Positions 27,176 through 35,918 of a stretch of DNA of 64,000 bases are shown here, in pieces (positions within the stretch are counted from its first letter, which is position 1; every line of letters starts with the position of its first letter). The notes beneath the pieces are model-generated. The model saw only the letters and a program-made list of their open reading frames with translations, was not told where the DNA came from and did not search any database. Position numbers and translations under genes: made by a program. This DNA is from CAYVIB01 sp964451365. GTDB lineage: Bacteria; Pseudomonadota; Gammaproteobacteria; Pseudomonadales; Cellvibrionaceae. The stretch covers positions 124,001 to 188,000 of the forward strand of contig CAYVIB010000003.1 of the NCBI GenBank assembly GCA_964451365.1, given 5' to 3'.

Positions 27176-28393
27176 TTAGTCGCGGTATTTTTGGAACACC
27201 AGGGTCGCGTTGGTTCCACCAAAGCCGAAGCTGTTGGACATGGTGCGCTCCAGTTCGGCTGCTTTCGTCTCCGCAACAATCGGCAGCCCCTCCGCTTCCG
27301 GGTCCAGTGTTTCGATATTGGCGGAGCCGGAGATAAAACCGTGTTCCATCATCAGGAGCGTGTAAATGGCTTCCTGCACGCCCGTTGCGCCCAGTGAATG
27401 CCCGGTCAGCGACTTGGTTGAACTGATGGCCGGAATTTTCCCGCCGCTGAACAGTTCCCTGATCGCCTTGAGTTCCGCCAGGTCGCCCACCGGAGTGCTG
27501 GTACCGTGGGAGTTGATGTAATCAACATCGCTCTCGACATTGGCCAGCGCTTGGCGCATGCAGCGCACCGCGCCCTCGCCGGATGGGGCCACCATATCAT
27601 AACCATCGGAAGTGGCGCCGTAGCCAACCAGTTCGGCATAAATTTTTGCGCCGCGCGCCAAAGCGTGATCCAGGGATTCGACCACCACGCACCCGCCGCC
27701 GCCGGCAATGACAAAACCGTCGCGATTGGCGTCATACGGCCGGGAGGCTTTCTCGGGCGTGTCGTTGAACTTGGTGGACAGGGCGCCCATGGCGTCGAAC
27801 AATCCGGTCAGGGTCCAGTGCTCCTCTTCGCCGCCACCGGCAAACACCACATCCTGTTTGCCCAGTTGGATCAGTTCCATGGCATTGCCGATGCAGTGCG
27901 CGCTGGTGGCGCAGGCTGAGGAAATGGAATAGTTCACACCCTTGATTTTGAAGGGGGTCGCAAGGCATGCCGATGTGGTGCTGGCCATGGTCTGGGTGAC
28001 GCGATAGGGGCCGACCCGTTTGACGCCGCGGCTGCGCATAATGTCCGCCGATTCAACCACGCTCTGGGTCGAGGCGCCGCCGGAACCGATGATAATTCCG
28101 GTTTTTTCATTGGAAACCTGCTCTTCCGACATGCCGGAATCTTTTACAGCCTGCTCCATGGCGATATAGGCGTAGCCGGCGGCGTTGCCCATAAATCGCA
28201 ATACTTTACGATCGATGTGCTCCGCCAGGTCGATATCGATCGAGCCTGATACGAGGCTGCGAAAGCCATTCTCCCGATAACTTTCGTTTAACTTGATACC
28301 CGACCTGCCTTCGCGCAGGGAGGAGAGAACCGTTTCTATATTGTTGCCAATGCACGAGACGATACCCATGCCTGTAATCACAACACGTTTCAT
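27176..28393 (-). CDS. fabB: 3-oxoacyl-ACP synthase I FabB
   Basis: This is a 405-residue condensing enzyme of type II fatty acid synthesis, needed to elongate cis-3-decenoyl-ACP made by FabA. The active-site Cys is in SISSACATSAHC, the His residues are in INSHGTSTPVGD and SLTGHSLGATG, and the C-terminus has SFGFGGTNATLVF. It lies 94 bp after fabA, the usual fabAB arrangement of gammaproteobacteria. It should not be confused with the aryl-polyene ketosynthases further along. Confidence 0.96.
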   Translation of the reverse strand: MKRVVITGMGIVSCIGNNIETVLSSLREGRSGIKLNESYRENGFRSLVSGSIDIDLAEHIDRKVLRFMGNAAGYAYIAMEQAVKDSGMSEEQVSNEKTGIIIGSGGASTQSVVESADIMRSRGVKRVGPYRVTQTMASTTSACLATPFKIKGVNYSISSACATSAHCIGNAMELIQLGKQDVVFAGGGEEEHWTLTGLFDAMGALSTKFNDTPEKASRPYDANRDGFVIAGGGGCVVVESLDHALARGAKIYAELVGYGATSDGYDMVAPSGEGAVRCMRQALANVESDVDYINSHGTSTPVGDLAELKAIRELFSGGKIPAISSTKSLTGHSLGATGVQEAIYTLLMMEHGFISGSANIETLDPEAEGLPIVAETKAAELERTMSNSFGFGGTNATLVFQKYRD

Positions 28394-28487
28394 AGAAAAC
28401 CTCTTTTATCGTTCTGGTACGCAGCACTTCTGCTGGTGCGGCAGTTACTCATCTGACGTAATCGTTATTTTATTAGGTCACGCCAAA

Positions 28488-29018
28488 TCAAAATGATTCA
28501 GTATTACTAAACAATCCGACTCTCAGGTCCTTGGCAAAGTAGATTTCCTTGCCATCGATGGCAACCCGTCCATCGGCGATACCCATAATCAACTTGCGTT
28601 CGATCACGCGTTTCAAGTGTATATGATAAGTAACCTGATTGGCTGTAGGCAGGATCTGCCCGGTAAATTTGACCTCGCCCGCCCCCAGCGCTCTGCCACG
28701 CCCGGGATTACCCTTCCACGCCAGGAAAAAGCCCACCAGTTGCCACATGGCATCAAGGCCAAGGCAACCGGGCATTACTGGATCCCCGGGGAAATGGCAG
28801 CCGAAAAACCACAAGTCCCTGTTGATATCCAGCTCCGCAATAATTTCGCCCTTGCCGAATTCGCCACCCGTCTGGCTGATATGGGCGATTCTATCCACCA
28901 TCAACATACTGGCCACGGGCAGCTGGGCATTGCCGGGGCCAAACATTCTTCCTTCGCCGCAGGCAATGAGTTCGTCTTTGGTGTAGGAGGGTTTTGGTTC
29001 AAATGAGTGCATTGCCAA
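28488..29018 (-). CDS. fabA: 3-hydroxydecanoyl-ACP dehydratase/isomerase FabA
   Basis: This is a 176-residue hotdog enzyme that dehydrates 3-hydroxydecanoyl-ACP and isomerises trans-2 to cis-3 decenoyl-ACP, initiating anaerobic unsaturated fatty acid synthesis. The catalytic His and Asp lie in FFGCHFPGDPVMPGCLGLDAMWQL. The second methionine (MHSFEPKP) is an equally good start and gives the usual family N-terminus. A FadR or FabR site was not identified upstream. Confidence 0.96.
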   Translation of the reverse strand: MAMHSFEPKPSYTKDELIACGEGRMFGPGNAQLPVASMLMVDRIAHISQTGGEFGKGEIIAELDINRDLWFFGCHFPGDPVMPGCLGLDAMWQLVGFFLAWKGNPGRGRALGAGEVKFTGQILPTANQVTYHIHLKRVIERKLIMGIADGRVAIDGKEIYFAKDLRVGLFSNTESF

Positions 29019-29297
29019 TGAGTCCGAGTAGGTGAATAAATTTGCCGCCTAGGAGGTCGCGAAGGCGCCATTCTACCGTCTATCGGCCGGTTGTCTAGCC
29101 CGGATAGTGCTCCAGGGGATTACGATTCGACGTAAGTCCGCGCATGGCGGATCGTCCGGGGGCTGATTTCAGGAAAGTCAGAGCTGGGAAACTGACACCC
29201 AATAACCCACCACCATGGTTGCACATAAATAGTTCTTTTATTGTGGTATATTCATTGCACTCTGTCCCCACGACAAATTACCAATGAAGGTGAAACT

Positions 29298-30122
29298 ATG
29301 ATCAAAAAATGTTTGTTTCCGGTTGCCGGTTACGGCACGCGATTTCTTCCAGCTACAAAATCCATGCCCAAGGAAATGTTGCCCGTCGTCAACAAACCCC
29401 TGGTGCAGTACGGTGTGGAGGAAGCGCTCGAAGCCGGCTTGAATGAAATCGGTTTTGTAACCGGACGGGGAAAAAGGGCAATTGCGGATCACTTCGATGT
29501 CAGTTACGAACTGGAGCACCAGATCGCGGGCACCGATAAGGAGCAGTACCTGTCATCCATTCGCCAGGTGATGGCAAAAGGATCATTCTCTTTCACCCGT
29601 CAAAGCGAAATGCGCGGGTTGGGCGACGCAATTTTAAATGGACGTCGGTTGATCGGCGATGAACCTTTCGGCGTTGTGCTTTCCGATGACCTGTGCGTGG
29701 CCGAGGAAGGTGTGCTGGCGCAAATGGTCAAACTCTACCGCCAGTTCCGCTGCAGCATTGTCGCCGTGGAGGAGGTGCCGGAAGACCAGATTCACAAATT
29801 CGGCGTTATCGCAGGCGAGCAGTTGAAAGAGGGAATTTACCAGGTGACCAACATGGTGGAAAAGCCCGCCGCCAAGGATGCCCCAAGTAATCTGGCCATT
29901 ATCGGACGCTATATTCTCACCCCCGATATCTTCGATATCATTGAAAACACCACGCCGGGTAAAAACGATGAAATCCAACTGACCGACGCCCTGATGACTC
30001 AAGCCAAAAGCGGCTGTGTGATGGCCTATAAATTTAAAGGCCGCCGTTTTGACTGTGGCAGCGTGGCGGGCTTTGTTGAAGCGACCAATTACGTCTACGA
30101 AAATATCTATTCGGCACAATAA
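29298..30122 (+). CDS. galU: UTP-glucose-1-phosphate uridylyltransferase GalU
   Basis: This 274-residue enzyme makes UDP-glucose for envelope polysaccharides. The nucleotidyltransferase motif VAGYGTRFLPATKSMPKEML and VEKPAAKDAPSNLAIIGRY are intact. The ATG at 29298 is preferred: AAGGTGAA precedes it and the protein then begins MIKKCLFPVAGYGTRF as in the family; the earlier in-frame start at 29241 gives a spurious leader. A TATATT hexamer at 29247-29252 may be its -10. manB follows after 53 bp. Confidence 0.96.
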   Translation: MIKKCLFPVAGYGTRFLPATKSMPKEMLPVVNKPLVQYGVEEALEAGLNEIGFVTGRGKRAIADHFDVSYELEHQIAGTDKEQYLSSIRQVMAKGSFSFTRQSEMRGLGDAILNGRRLIGDEPFGVVLSDDLCVAEEGVLAQMVKLYRQFRCSIVAVEEVPEDQIHKFGVIAGEQLKEGIYQVTNMVEKPAAKDAPSNLAIIGRYILTPDIFDIIENTTPGKNDEIQLTDALMTQAKSGCVMAYKFKGRRFDCGSVAGFVEATNYVYENIYSAQ

Positions 30123-30175
30123 TCGATCCAACCAATCTTCATTAAAAAGCAAACCAACCAAATCGAGAGCATTTA

Positions 30176-31540
30176 ATGAATAAAATCGAGATTACCTGTT
30201 TCAAGGCGTACGACTTGAGAGGGCGGGTTCCCGACGAACTGAATGATGAAGTGGCCTATCGCGTGGGTCGCGCATTCGTTGAATTCCTGGATGCAAGGCA
30301 AGTGGTGGTCGGCCACGATATTCGCCTCACCAGCGCAGAACTGACGGATTCGCTGATACGCGGAATCAATGATGCGGGAGCGGACGTAATTCACATCGGC
30401 CAGTGTGGAACCGAGGAAGTTTACTTCGGCACATTTCATTTGGGTGTGGACGGTGGTATTTGTGTCACCGCCAGTCACAACCCGATGGATTACAATGGCA
30501 TGAAACTGGTTCGACGCGGTTCCCAGCCTATTTCCAGCGATTCAGGCCTGGTGGAAATCCGGGCGATGGCGGAGGCGGGTGAATTTAAGGAATCCGATAA
30601 AATAGGTTCCGTTGAACACAAAAACATTCGCAAAGATTACATCGAACATTTACTTACTTACATCAATGTCAATGAACTCAAGCCGTTGAAAATAGTTGTT
30701 AATGCCGGCAACGGCGGCGCCGGGGCAGTGGTTGATGGCCTCGAACCGCATCTGCCGTTTGAGTTTATAAAAGTGCATCACGATCCTGACGGCACTTTTC
30801 CCAACGGAATTCCAAACCCGATTCTCGAGGAAAAGCGCGCGCCGACAATTGAAGCGGTAAAAAAACACGGAGCGGATTTGGGTGTGGCCTGGGATGGCGA
30901 TTTTGACCGCTGTTTTTTCTTCGATGAAAACGGCAATTTTATTGAAGGTTACTACGTTGTCGGTTTACTTGCCGAAGCGTTTCTTGCGAAACACCCGGGA
31001 GCCAAGGTCGTACACGATCCGCGATTGAAGTGGAACACTATCGATATTGCCGAGCAGGGCGGCGGCAAAGCCATTGAAAGTAAAACCGGCCACGCTTTTA
31101 TAAAAGAAAGAATGCGGCTGGAAGACGCTGTTTACGGCGGCGAGATGAGCGCGCACCACTACTTCAAGGACTTTGCCTACTGTGATAACGGTAATATTCC
31201 CTGGCTGTTGGTAACCGAACTGATGTGCAAGCGGGATATAAAACTGTCGCAGATGGTGGCCGACCGCGTGGCAAAATTTCCCTGCAGTGGCGAACGGAAC
31301 AATACCGTTGGCAATCCCGCCGGCATTATCAGTTCGATAGAAAAGCATTACGCTGATCAGGCCGGGGCGGTGGAAAAAGTTGATGGGCTTTCAATGTCGT
31401 TCGACAACTGGCGGTTCAACATCCGTATGTCCAGCACCGAGCCGGTTTTGCGCCTGAACATTGAATCCCGGGGGGACCGGGCGTTGATGCAGGCCAAAAC
31501 GGATGAGCTACTTGGCCTCGTAAAACAATACGACGTGTAA
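30176..31540 (+). CDS. manB: Phosphomannomutase/phosphoglucomutase (ManB/CpsG)
   Basis: This 454-residue hexose phosphomutase interconverts mannose-6- and mannose-1-phosphate (and often glucose phosphates) for GDP-mannose or UDP-glucose supply. The phosphoserine loop TASHNPMDYNGMK, the metal loop DGDFDRCF and the C-terminal phosphate-binding MSSTEPVLRLNIE are all present, and the N-terminus CFKAYDLRGR matches CpsG. Linkage with galU (53 bp) suggests a sugar-nucleotide supply operon for exopolysaccharide or LPS. Confidence 0.93.
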   Translation: MNKIEITCFKAYDLRGRVPDELNDEVAYRVGRAFVEFLDARQVVVGHDIRLTSAELTDSLIRGINDAGADVIHIGQCGTEEVYFGTFHLGVDGGICVTASHNPMDYNGMKLVRRGSQPISSDSGLVEIRAMAEAGEFKESDKIGSVEHKNIRKDYIEHLLTYINVNELKPLKIVVNAGNGGAGAVVDGLEPHLPFEFIKVHHDPDGTFPNGIPNPILEEKRAPTIEAVKKHGADLGVAWDGDFDRCFFFDENGNFIEGYYVVGLLAEAFLAKHPGAKVVHDPRLKWNTIDIAEQGGGKAIESKTGHAFIKERMRLEDAVYGGEMSAHHYFKDFAYCDNGNIPWLLVTELMCKRDIKLSQMVADRVAKFPCSGERNNTVGNPAGIISSIEKHYADQAGAVEKVDGLSMSFDNWRFNIRMSSTEPVLRLNIESRGDRALMQAKTDELLGLVKQYDV

Positions 31541-31551
31541 TGTAAGGAAAT

Positions 31552-31597
31552 GGCGGATGGCGCCCCGAAGTGTCGACCAGCGCTTATCCGCCCTACC
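31552..31597 (-). repeat. REP-like palindrome (copy A)
   Basis: Read on the minus strand it starts GTAGGGCGGATAAGCG and closes with CGCCATCCGCC, an imperfect hairpin with a GTAG head as in REP sequences. It fills the convergent spacer between manB and the DoxX gene and overlaps the last bases of the latter. A second copy lies at 46114-46157. Confidence 0.7.
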
Positions 31598-32054
31598 TTC
31601 TGATCAACGCATCCAGCGATATGCTACCCGGGCCGTGTTTTGCCAGGTAAAGCAGAACCGCTCCCCACAGCAGGTGAACCGTCCACTCATTGGGATAGAC
31701 AAAGAACTGGATAACGAGCGTTATCAGTAACAACCCGACCGCGCTCAAGCGAGTCAGCAGGCCAAACAAAATCCCCAGGGAAAGAAAAAATTCGGCAAAT
31801 GTTGTCAGGTAGGCGGCAGCTTCGGGTGGCAGTAGCGGCACGTCGTATTCATATTCGAACAGCATCAGCGTACTGTCGGTGACATTCCAGAACATAAGTT
31901 TCTGCCCAAACACGCTGCTGCCGGCAATTTTTGTCTGTACCGAGTGCCAGAAAATAAAAAAGATTCCCAAACGCGCGGTGACGGCAACCAGCCACTCGGG
32001 GATCAGCGTCGAGATGGATTTCGCCACGCTGTCGACTTTGGAAAGGATACTCAT
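31593..32054 (-). CDS. DoxX-family membrane protein of the bufferin operon
   Basis: This is a 153-residue protein with four predicted membrane helices and the DoxX-like AEFFLSLGILFGLLTRLSAVGLL segment. The start overlaps the stop of the DUF2063 gene by 4 bp (ATGA), so it is translationally coupled. DoxX-type genes often accompany DUF692/DUF2063/DUF2282 operons, but their role there is unclear; quinone-linked redox activity is a family hypothesis. Confidence 0.85.
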   Translation of the reverse strand: MSILSKVDSVAKSISTLIPEWLVAVTARLGIFFIFWHSVQTKIAGSSVFGQKLMFWNVTDSTLMLFEYEYDVPLLPPEAAAYLTTFAEFFLSLGILFGLLTRLSAVGLLLITLVIQFFVYPNEWTVHLLWGAVLLYLAKHGPGSISLDALIRR

Positions 32055-32824
32055 GCTGATGGATCTCCCACTATTTTTGTCGCCAAACCGGACTGTATCA
32101 AAAATTGTATGGCTTCGGCGGGGTGAAAGGAAGCGTCGTTATCGATTCCCTCTGACAGCGCTTGTTCCAAGGTGTTTCCCGTGAAGAGGCTGCTGATAAA
32201 GTGATAACTGCCTATTGTCAGGGAGTAGGTGTTCACTGCCGTTTCAGGCCGGACTACAAGCACACTTTCAGCCTCATCCGCGTTTATTTCGGATTCGGTG
32301 TCAGCGGATAAATTCCATATGCTGAAACAGGCGTGGGCTGATTTTATCAAACGGGCGGAGGGGTGGGGCTGAAGTTGGCTATTGGATAATTCCTTGGGGC
32401 TCATACGCGCAAAGTCTTCTGCTGACAGCGGGACGGCATCGGCGGCGTGGTACGCCTGGTGGCAAGCCAGGTCGATCCGCGCCACGTCGGGCAGATAGGG
32501 CAGTGATGTCGCTGGTGCAAACGATTCGAGAAACTCAGGGAAGTCGTGGGCCAGCACGACCAGGGAAGCCTGGCGAGGTGGATTTTCTTTCAGGTATGCC
32601 TTGGCGCAGGCGTTAAAGAAGTTTTCACCCACCGTCTTGACCACGGCGGGGTACAGGTCCGACATCACTGAAAGCAATGAGGCATAGACATTGTTCCTGT
32701 AAATGGCCAGGCGCGCGTTCAATTCATCCTTCGAATAGGCTTTTACCAGCGCGGATATTTCATCAGCGTGGAAGTTGGAAAAAATATAGTCCGTTAAACC
32801 TTGCTCAAACTTTTGCAACTGCAC
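32051..32824 (-). CDS. DUF2063 protein, partner of the MNIO enzyme (BufC-like)
   Basis: This is a 257-residue protein with an N-terminal DUF2063 domain (FEQGLTDYIF, RLAIYRNNVYASLLSVMSDLYPAVVKTVGENFF) and a C-terminal domain. The likely start is the GTG at 32824, which overlaps the end of the DUF692 gene by 20 bp; the longer frame reads through that gene. In related RiPP systems this partner binds the precursor peptide and presents it to the MNIO enzyme. That role is taken from the family. Confidence 0.87.
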   Translation of the reverse strand: MQLQKFEQGLTDYIFSNFHADEISALVKAYSKDELNARLAIYRNNVYASLLSVMSDLYPAVVKTVGENFFNACAKAYLKENPPRQASLVVLAHDFPEFLESFAPATSLPYLPDVARIDLACHQAYHAADAVPLSAEDFARMSPKELSNSQLQPHPSARLIKSAHACFSIWNLSADTESEINADEAESVLVVRPETAVNTYSLTIGSYHFISSLFTGNTLEQALSEGIDNDASFHPAEAIQFLIQSGLATKIVGDPSA

Positions 32825-33674
32825 TGGACATCTCCGCGCCGAGCTGTTTTTGCATACGCGACCGGGCTTTTTCGGCTTCGGCGGCAAGTGTATCGAAATC
32901 CGGAATGTCCGTATCCCATTCGACCAGTACAGGAAGGGGCGTTTGTGTCTGGGCGATAACCTGGTCGAACAGTTTCCAGACGTCATCAATGACCGGTGAG
33001 CCGTGATCGTCGATTCGTATTTTTTTATGTCCGGTCAAATCGACGGTGGAATGACCGGCCAAGTGAATTTCTCCCACGCGGTTCGACGGAAATTGCCGAA
33101 GATATGCCACAGGGTCAAAATCGTTATTTTGCGCGGACACGTAGACGTTATTGATATCCAGCAATGCGCCACAGCCGGTTCTGTCGCACATCAATTTGAT
33201 AAATTCCGGTTCGCTGTAATCGCTCTGGCTGAAATCGATATAGGTGGACGGGTTTTCCACCAGGATGCGGCGATTCAAGAATGACTGGACGCACTCAATA
33301 TTTTCACAAACCACCGCAAGCGATTCGTTGGTGTAGGGCAAGGGCAATAAATCATTCAGGTATATTCCGTTCCAATGGCTCCAGGCAAGATGTTCGGAAA
33401 TCTGTTCGGGCTCGTAACGCGCCACCAGTTTTTTAAGTCGAATGAGGTGATCATGATCAATACCGTCCGCCGAACCCAGTGACATACCCACACCATGCAT
33501 CGACAGTGGATATTTGCCGCGAATGGCGGTGAGATATTGGTGCGGTGGACCGCCGTCGCCCATATAGTTTTCGGGATGAATTTCGAACCAGCCCACCTTG
33601 GGCAGGTCGTGCAGAATAGTCGAAAAATGTTCCGCTTTTAAACTTATTCCACTGTCTTTCGGAAGGGCAGACAT
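32805..33674 (-). CDS. DUF692/MNIO family multinuclear iron oxygenase (BufB-like)
   Basis: This is a 289-residue TIM-barrel iron enzyme of the DUF692 family. Metal-binding blocks are visible: SMHGVGMSLGS, EHLAWSHWNG, VENPSTYIDF, LLDINNVYVSAQN, GEIHLAGH and VEWDTDIPDF. MNIO enzymes convert cysteines of precursor peptides into heterocycles such as thiooxazoles in bufferins. The ATG at 33674 is preferred because it leads straight into the conserved ISLKAEHF block. The precursor gene lies 79 bp upstream and the partner gene overlaps downstream. Confidence 0.9.
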   Translation of the reverse strand: MSALPKDSGISLKAEHFSTILHDLPKVGWFEIHPENYMGDGGPPHQYLTAIRGKYPLSMHGVGMSLGSADGIDHDHLIRLKKLVARYEPEQISEHLAWSHWNGIYLNDLLPLPYTNESLAVVCENIECVQSFLNRRILVENPSTYIDFSQSDYSEPEFIKLMCDRTGCGALLDINNVYVSAQNNDFDPVAYLRQFPSNRVGEIHLAGHSTVDLTGHKKIRIDDHGSPVIDDVWKLFDQVIAQTQTPLPVLVEWDTDIPDFDTLAAEAEKARSRMQKQLGAEMSSAVAKV

Positions 33675-33702
33675 AATCTGGTCAGGAAGGTAAAACCGAT
33701 AG

Positions 33703-33732
33703 CGTTGCCCGGTGCAATAACACCGGGCAACG
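33703..33732 (-). other. Perfect 12-bp stem-loop between precursor and MNIO genes
   Basis: CGTTGCCCGGTG and CACCGGGCAACG form a perfect 12-bp stem with a 6-nt loop in the 79-bp spacer. On the transcribed minus strand a short T-run appears only about 7 nt later, so it may be a partial terminator or an RNA-processing/stability hairpin. Confidence 0.7.
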
Positions 33733-33753
33733 AAAATCAAAGTCGGGCATTAT

Positions 33754-34032
33754 TCAGGCTTTGGGGGAAGTGCTGCCGCCAACGATTTTGTCGCAGGTTC
33801 CGGCGGGAACATAAATCCAGGCATCGGCGATACCGTCTTTTTTTGCCGCACCGGCACAACTGGTACCCTGGCTTTTGATCGCGCAATCGTTTTTACCCGC
33901 CTTGGCGATGCCGTAGCATTTTTCCATTTTCGGCTTTTTGCCATCGCCCGCCATAACGTCGCCGGCGGTGGCCATGAGTATGCCGGTGGCGATAGCGCTT
34001 GAAACGGCCAGGGTTTTGGTCATTTTCTTCAT
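33754..34032 (-). CDS. Bufferin-type precursor peptide (DUF2282)
   Basis: This is a 92-residue exported peptide precursor. A signal peptide covers about residues 1-28 (hydrophobic run ending VMA). The mature part has four cysteines (C39, C50, C59, C80) in the DUF2282 pattern EKCYGIAKAGKNDC...TSCAG...GTCDK. The ATG at 34032 has AGGA 8 bp upstream, whereas longer readings add a non-signal leader. In bufferins, MNIO-modified cysteines bind copper in the periplasm; this function is by family and operon context. Confidence 0.88.
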   Translation of the reverse strand: MKKMTKTLAVSSAIATGILMATAGDVMAGDGKKPKMEKCYGIAKAGKNDCAIKSQGTSCAGAAKKDGIADAWIYVPAGTCDKIVGGSTSPKA

Positions 34033-34110
34033 GCTTATGTTCCTCATTACGTGATTAACGGTTTTTATGTCAGATTTATTGGTTAAATCAGCCAAGGCCT
34101 GAGATTTTCT

Positions 34111-34130
34111 ACTTGAGCCATAGTTCAAGT
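34111..34130 (-). promoter_or_regulatory. Inverted repeat upstream of the bufferin operon
   Basis: ACTTGA-N8-TCAAGT lies about 80 bp upstream of the precursor start codon. Its form recalls MerR-family operators, but no known consensus fits exactly and no regulator gene is adjacent. Confidence 0.4.
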
Positions 34131-34198
34131 AACCGTCGCCATGTTGCCGGAGTTTGTGAATCCTTTCATCTTCTCCTTATCAATTTTTTATCACATTT

Positions 34199-35842
34199 CT
34201 ATAAATTCTTGTGCGCGTCGTTGAATCGCTTGATCAGTTTTTGGGTCGAGGAATCCCAATCGCCCGGAATATCGGTGGTGTCGATGGCCGTGATCACATG
34301 CGTTCCCAGCAGTTTGCCCAGTTCCACGCCCCATTGGTCGTAGGAGTTGATATTCCACAGCACGCCGAGGGTGTAAACCTTGTGCTCGTACGCGGCAATC
34401 AGCGCGCCCAGGGTTTCCGGTGTCAGCATGTCCAGCAAAATGGTATTGCTGGGTCGGTTGCCCGGGTGGACTTTATGCGGCGCCAGGAAAGCGATTTCTT
34501 CCTCGTTCACTCCCTGTGATCGCAGTTCCGACTCGGTGGTAGCCAGGTCCCGGCCAGCCATCAGCGCCTGGCTCTGGGCCACGCAGTTGGCATACAGGAA
34601 CTTGTGCTGGTGCGTGAGGGGGTGATGGGCTTTCAGCGTGGCAATAAAGTCGATGGGAACCATGGTGGTGCCCTGGTGCAGCAATTGATGGAATGAGTGC
34701 TGGCCATTGGTACCCTCGGTACCCCAGACAATGGAGCCGGTCTGGTAGTCGACGGACTCGCCCTCGCGAGTCACGCTTTTGCCGTTACTTTCCATTTCCA
34801 GTTGCTGCAGGTAGGCCGGCAGCAACTGCAGGTGATAAGAGTAAGGCAAAATTGCCTGGGTATCGGTGCCCATCAGGGCGCTGTACCAGAACACAATCAG
34901 GCCCATCAGTACGGGGATGTTCTTTTCCAGCGGCGCTTCCGCGAAGTGCTGGTCCATGGCGGCGGCACCGGCGCGCAGCTTGTTGAAGTTGTCCATGCCG
35001 ATGGCAAAGGCGATGGGCATGCCGATGGCCGACCACAGGGAGTAGCGCCCGCCGACCCAGTCCCACAACGGATAAACATTGTTGGCGTCGATGCCGAACT
35101 CCACGGCTTTATCCACCTTGGACGAGATGGCGACGAAATGCTTGGCCAGATCCGCCTGGCTGCAGCCATTGTCCAGCATCCAGGCCCGCGCCGAAAGTGA
35201 GTTCTCCAGGGTTTCCAGTGTCGAAAATGATTTCGAGGCAACCAGGAACAGCGTGGTCGCCGGGCTGAGGCGGGCAGTCAGGTCGGATAACTCGGCGCCA
35301 TCGATATTGGCAATAAAATGTACGTTAACGTGGCCTGTGTGGTAGGGCGTAAGCGCCTTGGTCACCATGCGCGGGCCCAGATCGGAACCGCCGATACCGA
35401 TATTCACCACATCCCGGATACGTTCCCCGTTAAAGCCCTTCCACTCGCCGGAGTGAACCGAGGATATCAGGCCGTTCATCTTCTCCAGTGTTTCGCTGAC
35501 GCTCTTGTGTTCGGCGGTCACCGGTTCGCCGATGTGACGAAGGGCGGTGTGCAGCGCGGGCCGGTCCTCTGTGTTGTTGACATGGTCCCCCCGCAGGAGC
35601 TTTTTGATCGCTGTTTTCAGGTTGGCTTTCTCGGCGACAGCCGCCAGCAGGCGGATGGTCTCATCATCGATATGGTTTTTAGAATAATCCAGCTCCAGAC
35701 CCGCCGCTGACACCGAGTAGCGCGCGGCACGATTGGTGTCCTGCTGGAAAGCCTGTTTCAGCGTTCGGGTTTTCCAGGACTCGGCGTGGGCTTCCAGGCT
35801 ATTCCAGTTATCGTAGAAGTCGGTCAGTGTTTTGGCAGTCAT
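34199..35842 (-). CDS. pgi: Glucose-6-phosphate isomerase Pgi
   Basis: This is a 547-residue glycolytic enzyme interconverting glucose-6- and fructose-6-phosphate. Motifs VNIGIGGSDLGPRM, VASKSFSTLET, GGRYSLWSAIG and the C-terminal NSYDQWGVELGK are intact. The ATG at 35842 is chosen; the longer frame adds 59 residues without family resemblance. It lies 77 bp after ispB on the same strand. Confidence 0.96.
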   Translation of the reverse strand: MTAKTLTDFYDNWNSLEAHAESWKTRTLKQAFQQDTNRAARYSVSAAGLELDYSKNHIDDETIRLLAAVAEKANLKTAIKKLLRGDHVNNTEDRPALHTALRHIGEPVTAEHKSVSETLEKMNGLISSVHSGEWKGFNGERIRDVVNIGIGGSDLGPRMVTKALTPYHTGHVNVHFIANIDGAELSDLTARLSPATTLFLVASKSFSTLETLENSLSARAWMLDNGCSQADLAKHFVAISSKVDKAVEFGIDANNVYPLWDWVGGRYSLWSAIGMPIAFAIGMDNFNKLRAGAAAMDQHFAEAPLEKNIPVLMGLIVFWYSALMGTDTQAILPYSYHLQLLPAYLQQLEMESNGKSVTREGESVDYQTGSIVWGTEGTNGQHSFHQLLHQGTTMVPIDFIATLKAHHPLTHQHKFLYANCVAQSQALMAGRDLATTESELRSQGVNEEEIAFLAPHKVHPGNRPSNTILLDMLTPETLGALIAAYEHKVYTLGVLWNINSYDQWGVELGKLLGTHVITAIDTTDIPGDWDSSTQKLIKRFNDAHKNL

Positions 35843-35918
35843 TTGGTTACTCTCGTATGTGTCTGTAAATGGAGCCGGCTCGCTCCCGGCTTTGTAATGT
35901 AATGAGTGTTGGCAGGCC

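Noticed and set aside
28394..28487. Possible extra gene between fabA and fabB
   Set aside because: The 94-bp spacer is a normal fabAB gap with no ORF of meaningful length.
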